From assembly GCA_042091495.1 (NCBI GenBank), contig JBELHJ010000024.1, positions 1 through 33,249 of the forward strand: a stretch of 33,249 bases of DNA. The letters are read 5' to 3'. The position numbers and the translations under genes were made by a program. This DNA comes from JBELHJ01 sp042091495 (GTDB lineage Bacteria > Bacteroidota > Bacteroidia > Flavobacteriales > Flavobacteriaceae). Shown here piece by piece: positions 31,397-33,249 of this stretch; position 1 is the stretch's first letter; the number at the start of each line of letters is the position of its first letter. The notes below the pieces were generated by a model. It was given only the letters and a program-made list of their open reading frames with translations. It was not told the origin of the DNA and did not search any database.

Positions 31397-32215
31397 ATGA
31401 CATTAGACGGTATTCCTCATATAAAACATGTACAATCTGACAACTTTTTTTTGCTTTGTGGTCCATGCGCCATTGAGAGCGAAGACATGGCTATGCGTAT
31501 TGCTGAGCGTGTTGTTAATATTACCAACAAATTACAAATCCCATATGTATTCAAGGGAAGCTTTAAAAAAGCTAACCGTAGTCGAATTGACAGCTTCACA
31601 GGGATTGGTGATGAAAAAGCATTAAAAATTTTAGAGAAAGTTGGTCAAACTTTTGGTGTGCCAACTGTTACAGACATCCATGAAGTGAGCGATGCCGAAA
31701 AAGCTGCTGCCTATGTAGATGTGCTTCAAATTCCTGCTTTTCTGGTTAGACAAACAGACCTGGTTGTTGGTGCTGCAAAAACCGGTAAAGTTGTTAATCT
31801 TAAAAAAGGGCAATTTATGAGTCCTGAAGCCATGAAACATGCCGTTCAAAAAGTCAAAGATGCTGGTAATAATTATGCTTGGATTACAGATCGCGGTACC
31901 ATGTTTGGTTACCAAGATATGATAGTTGATTTTAGAGGTATTCCAACCATGCGAAGTTATGCACCTACTGTCCTAGATGTAACCCATTCATTACAACAAC
32001 CCAACCAAAGTGCAGGGGTTACTGGTGGACGTCCGGAAATGATTGAAACTATTGCAAGAGCTGGTGTAGTAAATCATGTAGACGGCTTATTTATTGAAAC
32101 ACACTTTGATCCTGCTAACGCTAAAAGTGACGGTGCTAATATGTTACATTTAAACCAATTAGAAGGGCTCCTAACCAATCTCACCGCCATTAGAAAAACT
32201 ATTTTAAGATTATAA
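31397..32215 (+). CDS. kdsA: 3-deoxy-8-phosphooctulonate synthase (KDO-8-P synthase)
   Basis: 272 residues. It condenses phosphoenolpyruvate with arabinose 5-phosphate to KDO-8-phosphate for the lipopolysaccharide inner core. Conserved motifs: CGPCAIES (21-28), PYVFKGSFKKANRSRIDSFT, LQIPAFLVRQTDLV, AAKTGKVVNLKKGQFMSPE, DRGTMFGYQDMIVDFRGIP, LDVTHSLQ and FIETHFDPANAKSD. The Cys24 in GPC, the His of VTHSLQ and the Glu/Asp of IETH and AKSD match the metal ligands of the Aquifex enzyme, so this belongs to the metal-dependent class; E. coli KdsA has Asn at the Cys position. It is separated from other envelope genes by typA and ends at a shared terminator. Confidence 0.95.
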   Translation: MTLDGIPHIKHVQSDNFFLLCGPCAIESEDMAMRIAERVVNITNKLQIPYVFKGSFKKANRSRIDSFTGIGDEKALKILEKVGQTFGVPTVTDIHEVSDAEKAAAYVDVLQIPAFLVRQTDLVVGAAKTGKVVNLKKGQFMSPEAMKHAVQKVKDAGNNYAWITDRGTMFGYQDMIVDFRGIPTMRSYAPTVLDVTHSLQQPNQSAGVTGGRPEMIETIARAGVVNHVDGLFIETHFDPANAKSDGANMLHLNQLEGLLTNLTAIRKTILRL

Positions 32216-32219
32216 TTAA

Positions 32220-32248
32220 AAAGACCACTTAAAAGTGGTTTTTTTTTG
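32220..32248 (+). terminator. Terminator after kdsA, possibly bidirectional
   Basis: ACCACTT (32224-32230) and AAGTGGT (32233-32239) pair around AA, followed by a run of about ten T. On the other strand the hairpin is followed by CTTTTTAATT, so it may also serve the convergent gene, whose stop codon is at 32251. Confidence 0.8.
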
Positions 32249-32250
32249 TC

Positions 32251-33249
32251 TTATTCTAAACCATCCAAATAATCCTGTAGGTATGCAAATCGCGCTGTAA
32301 GTTTTCCATTACTTGTCATTCTAGCGCGCTCTAATATGCCATCGGCGTCCTTATTAAAAAAAGCAGGTAGAACCGCTTTTAAAAAAATGTCACCAAAACC
32401 TATACTTGCATCCTTAGGTAGCTCACAAGGCAAATTATCTACAGCCATAACTGTAATAGCATCGGGATGATTAAAATCTGTTTCTGTACCATTTATTTTA
32501 TGGTAACCATATACAGGTTCTGTAATAGTAGATGCCCTTAAAGTTGTTGGAATTGGACACCCAATATCACAACTTATATCGGCAATGACTTTAATATTAA
32601 AACTGGACGAGGCTGCTTGTTCTTTTGTAAAAAACGCGGGCGCACCATCACCATAAAAGTGCCCAGCAATAAAGAGGTCGGTTACAGAAGTAAATCTTGT
32701 AAAGTTAGTTTCATAAACTCCGGGGTTGTTAAAGAAATCTTGCATGTTCCCAGAGCTGCCATCTTTACGCTTGTTGTAATCCATAACATCTGCCTGACAA
32801 TAAACCACATGACTGAAAGATTTACACAGATAATCTTCAACACTAACTTTTTGAATACCCATAGCATCGAGCATTTCCATGGCACCTTTAGCTACTTTAC
32901 CGTTTCCTGTTAGTAGAATTTTAATAGCGGGTAATTGCAACTGTTTTAGGGCTGTTATTAATTCCTTTTGATTGTCAAGGGTGTTGGCTTTTGGTAATTC
33001 CCAACTTTTAAAACGGTCACCCCAAGCCCTAAATCCGTTATAAGCACCAACAATTCCAGCATAACGTCCAAAACCAATAAGACGATATGCTTTTGCATTG
33101 GTTATAACTTCATGGTCATATAAGGTGATATTTTTATCTAGTACAGCTTTTAGTAATTTTCTATTATAGGGTTGTTTTTTTATGGTATGCGAAAAGAAAA
33201 AGTAAGACGTATTTGGTATTAAAGCCTCAACAGGAACTTCCTTAACACC
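32251..33249 (-). CDS. Saccharopine-dehydrogenase-like NAD(P)-binding protein, 5' end outside window
   Basis: The frame is open from the stop at 32251 to the right edge (333 codons), so the ATG at 32940 is internal (MQLPAIKILLTGNGKVAKGA). The edge-proximal half reads VKEVPVEALIPNTSYFFFSH, then TIKKQPYNRKLLKAVLD and IGFGRYAGIVGAYNGFRAWG. This matches the N-terminal domain of Lys1-type saccharopine dehydrogenases and alanine dehydrogenase relatives. The Rossmann motif LTGNGKVAKGAMEML follows, then FTKEQAASSSFNIKVIADIS and CDIGCPIPTTLRASTITEPV. Members use NAD(P) in lysine or alanine-type amino-acid oxidoreduction. In Bacteroidota the exact substrate is not established. Perhaps the first 60-70 residues are missing. 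Confidence 0.88.
   Translation of the reverse strand, partial: GVKEVPVEALIPNTSYFFFSHTIKKQPYNRKLLKAVLDKNITLYDHEVITNAKAYRLIGFGRYAGIVGAYNGFRAWGDRFKSWELPKANTLDNQKELITALKQLQLPAIKILLTGNGKVAKGAMEMLDAMGIQKVSVEDYLCKSFSHVVYCQADVMDYNKRKDGSSGNMQDFFNNPGVYETNFTRFTSVTDLFIAGHFYGDGAPAFFTKEQAASSSFNIKVIADISCDIGCPIPTTLRASTITEPVYGYHKINGTETDFNHPDAITVMAVDNLPCELPKDASIGFGDIFLKAVLPAFFNKDADGILERARMTSNGKLTARFAYLQDYLDGLE

Noticed and set aside
31417..31915. Open frames of 60-94 residues in other frames of kdsA
   Set aside because: kdsA is unambiguous through its full length; these are by-products of its codon use.
32251..32940. A complete 229-residue protein starting at the ATG at 32940
   Set aside because: The same frame continues upstream without a stop to the window edge and encodes recognisable Lys1/AlaDH-type N-terminal sequence, so this ATG is internal and the gene is cut by the window.
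1..33249. CRISPR arrays, insertion sequences, long direct repeats
   Set aside because: Reading through the window showed no regularly spaced repeats, no transposase and no terminal inverted repeats. A computed self-alignment would be needed to exclude short or diverged ones.

Overview
This AT-rich window most likely comes from a member of the Flavobacteriaceae (Bacteroidota). Four things point there: the gene order tRNA-Thr / hpf / xerC / rpsU; start codons that mostly lack a Shine-Dalgarno sequence; several upstream boxes of the Bacteroidota -7 type (TAnnTTTG); and protein families typical of the group (DUF2851, DUF1343/NamZ, a TPR plus outer-membrane protein pair, FdtA/FdtB sugar genes). 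I cannot name the genus. I see no insertion sequence, prophage, CRISPR array or plasmid function.

Layout. 1-1723: translation-linked genes on the minus strand (3' part not included of tRNA-Thr, hibernation factor HPF, tyrosine recombinase XerC, ribosomal protein bS21), with two clear hairpin terminators. 1739-10271: a long minus-strand run encoding an ABC-type permease (FtsX/LolE-like), a PLP-dependent cysteine/cystathionine synthase, DUF2851, PspC, a K+ channel with RCK domains, an AGCS sodium:amino-acid symporter, a membrane-anchored helix-hairpin-helix protein and an acyl-CoA dehydrogenase. 10289-14935: NamZ-like muramidase, an unrecognised putative regulator with helical repeats, a fatty acid hydroxylase, a YkgJ-type cysteine-cluster protein and a methyltransferase. 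14932-20504: a beta-barrel protein and a giant TPR protein (one operon), divergent from ftsE. 20510-29280: a surface-polysaccharide locus with four glycosyltransferases on alternating strands, then a compact five-gene minus-strand operon (FemAB/GNAT-like acyltransferase, FdtB-type aminotransferase, O-antigen flippase, hexapeptide acyltransferase, FdtA-type ketoisomerase). This fits assembly and export of a glycan containing an acylated 3-amino-3,6-dideoxyhexose. 29398-33249: typA/bipA, kdsA and the 3' part of a saccharopine-dehydrogenase-like gene.

The observations most worth a second look are: (i) rpsU has a strong Shine-Dalgarno sequence and a textbook flavobacterial promoter, consistent with bS21 autoregulation; (ii) the FemAB-like gene continues about 33 codons upstream of its first ATG without any ATG/GTG/TTG, and a promoter box sits just where an ATT start would need it; (iii) a 415-residue orphan combines an apparent N-terminal regulatory domain with a helical-repeat body; (iv) a terminator-like hairpin lies inside the first codons of the helix-hairpin-helix gene; (v) a palindrome separates the TPR gene from ftsE. 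Much of the rest is ordinary core genome. No intergenic stretch exceeds 300 bases; the two longest (about 29281-29397 and 31198-31396) hold promoters and a terminator, listed below.
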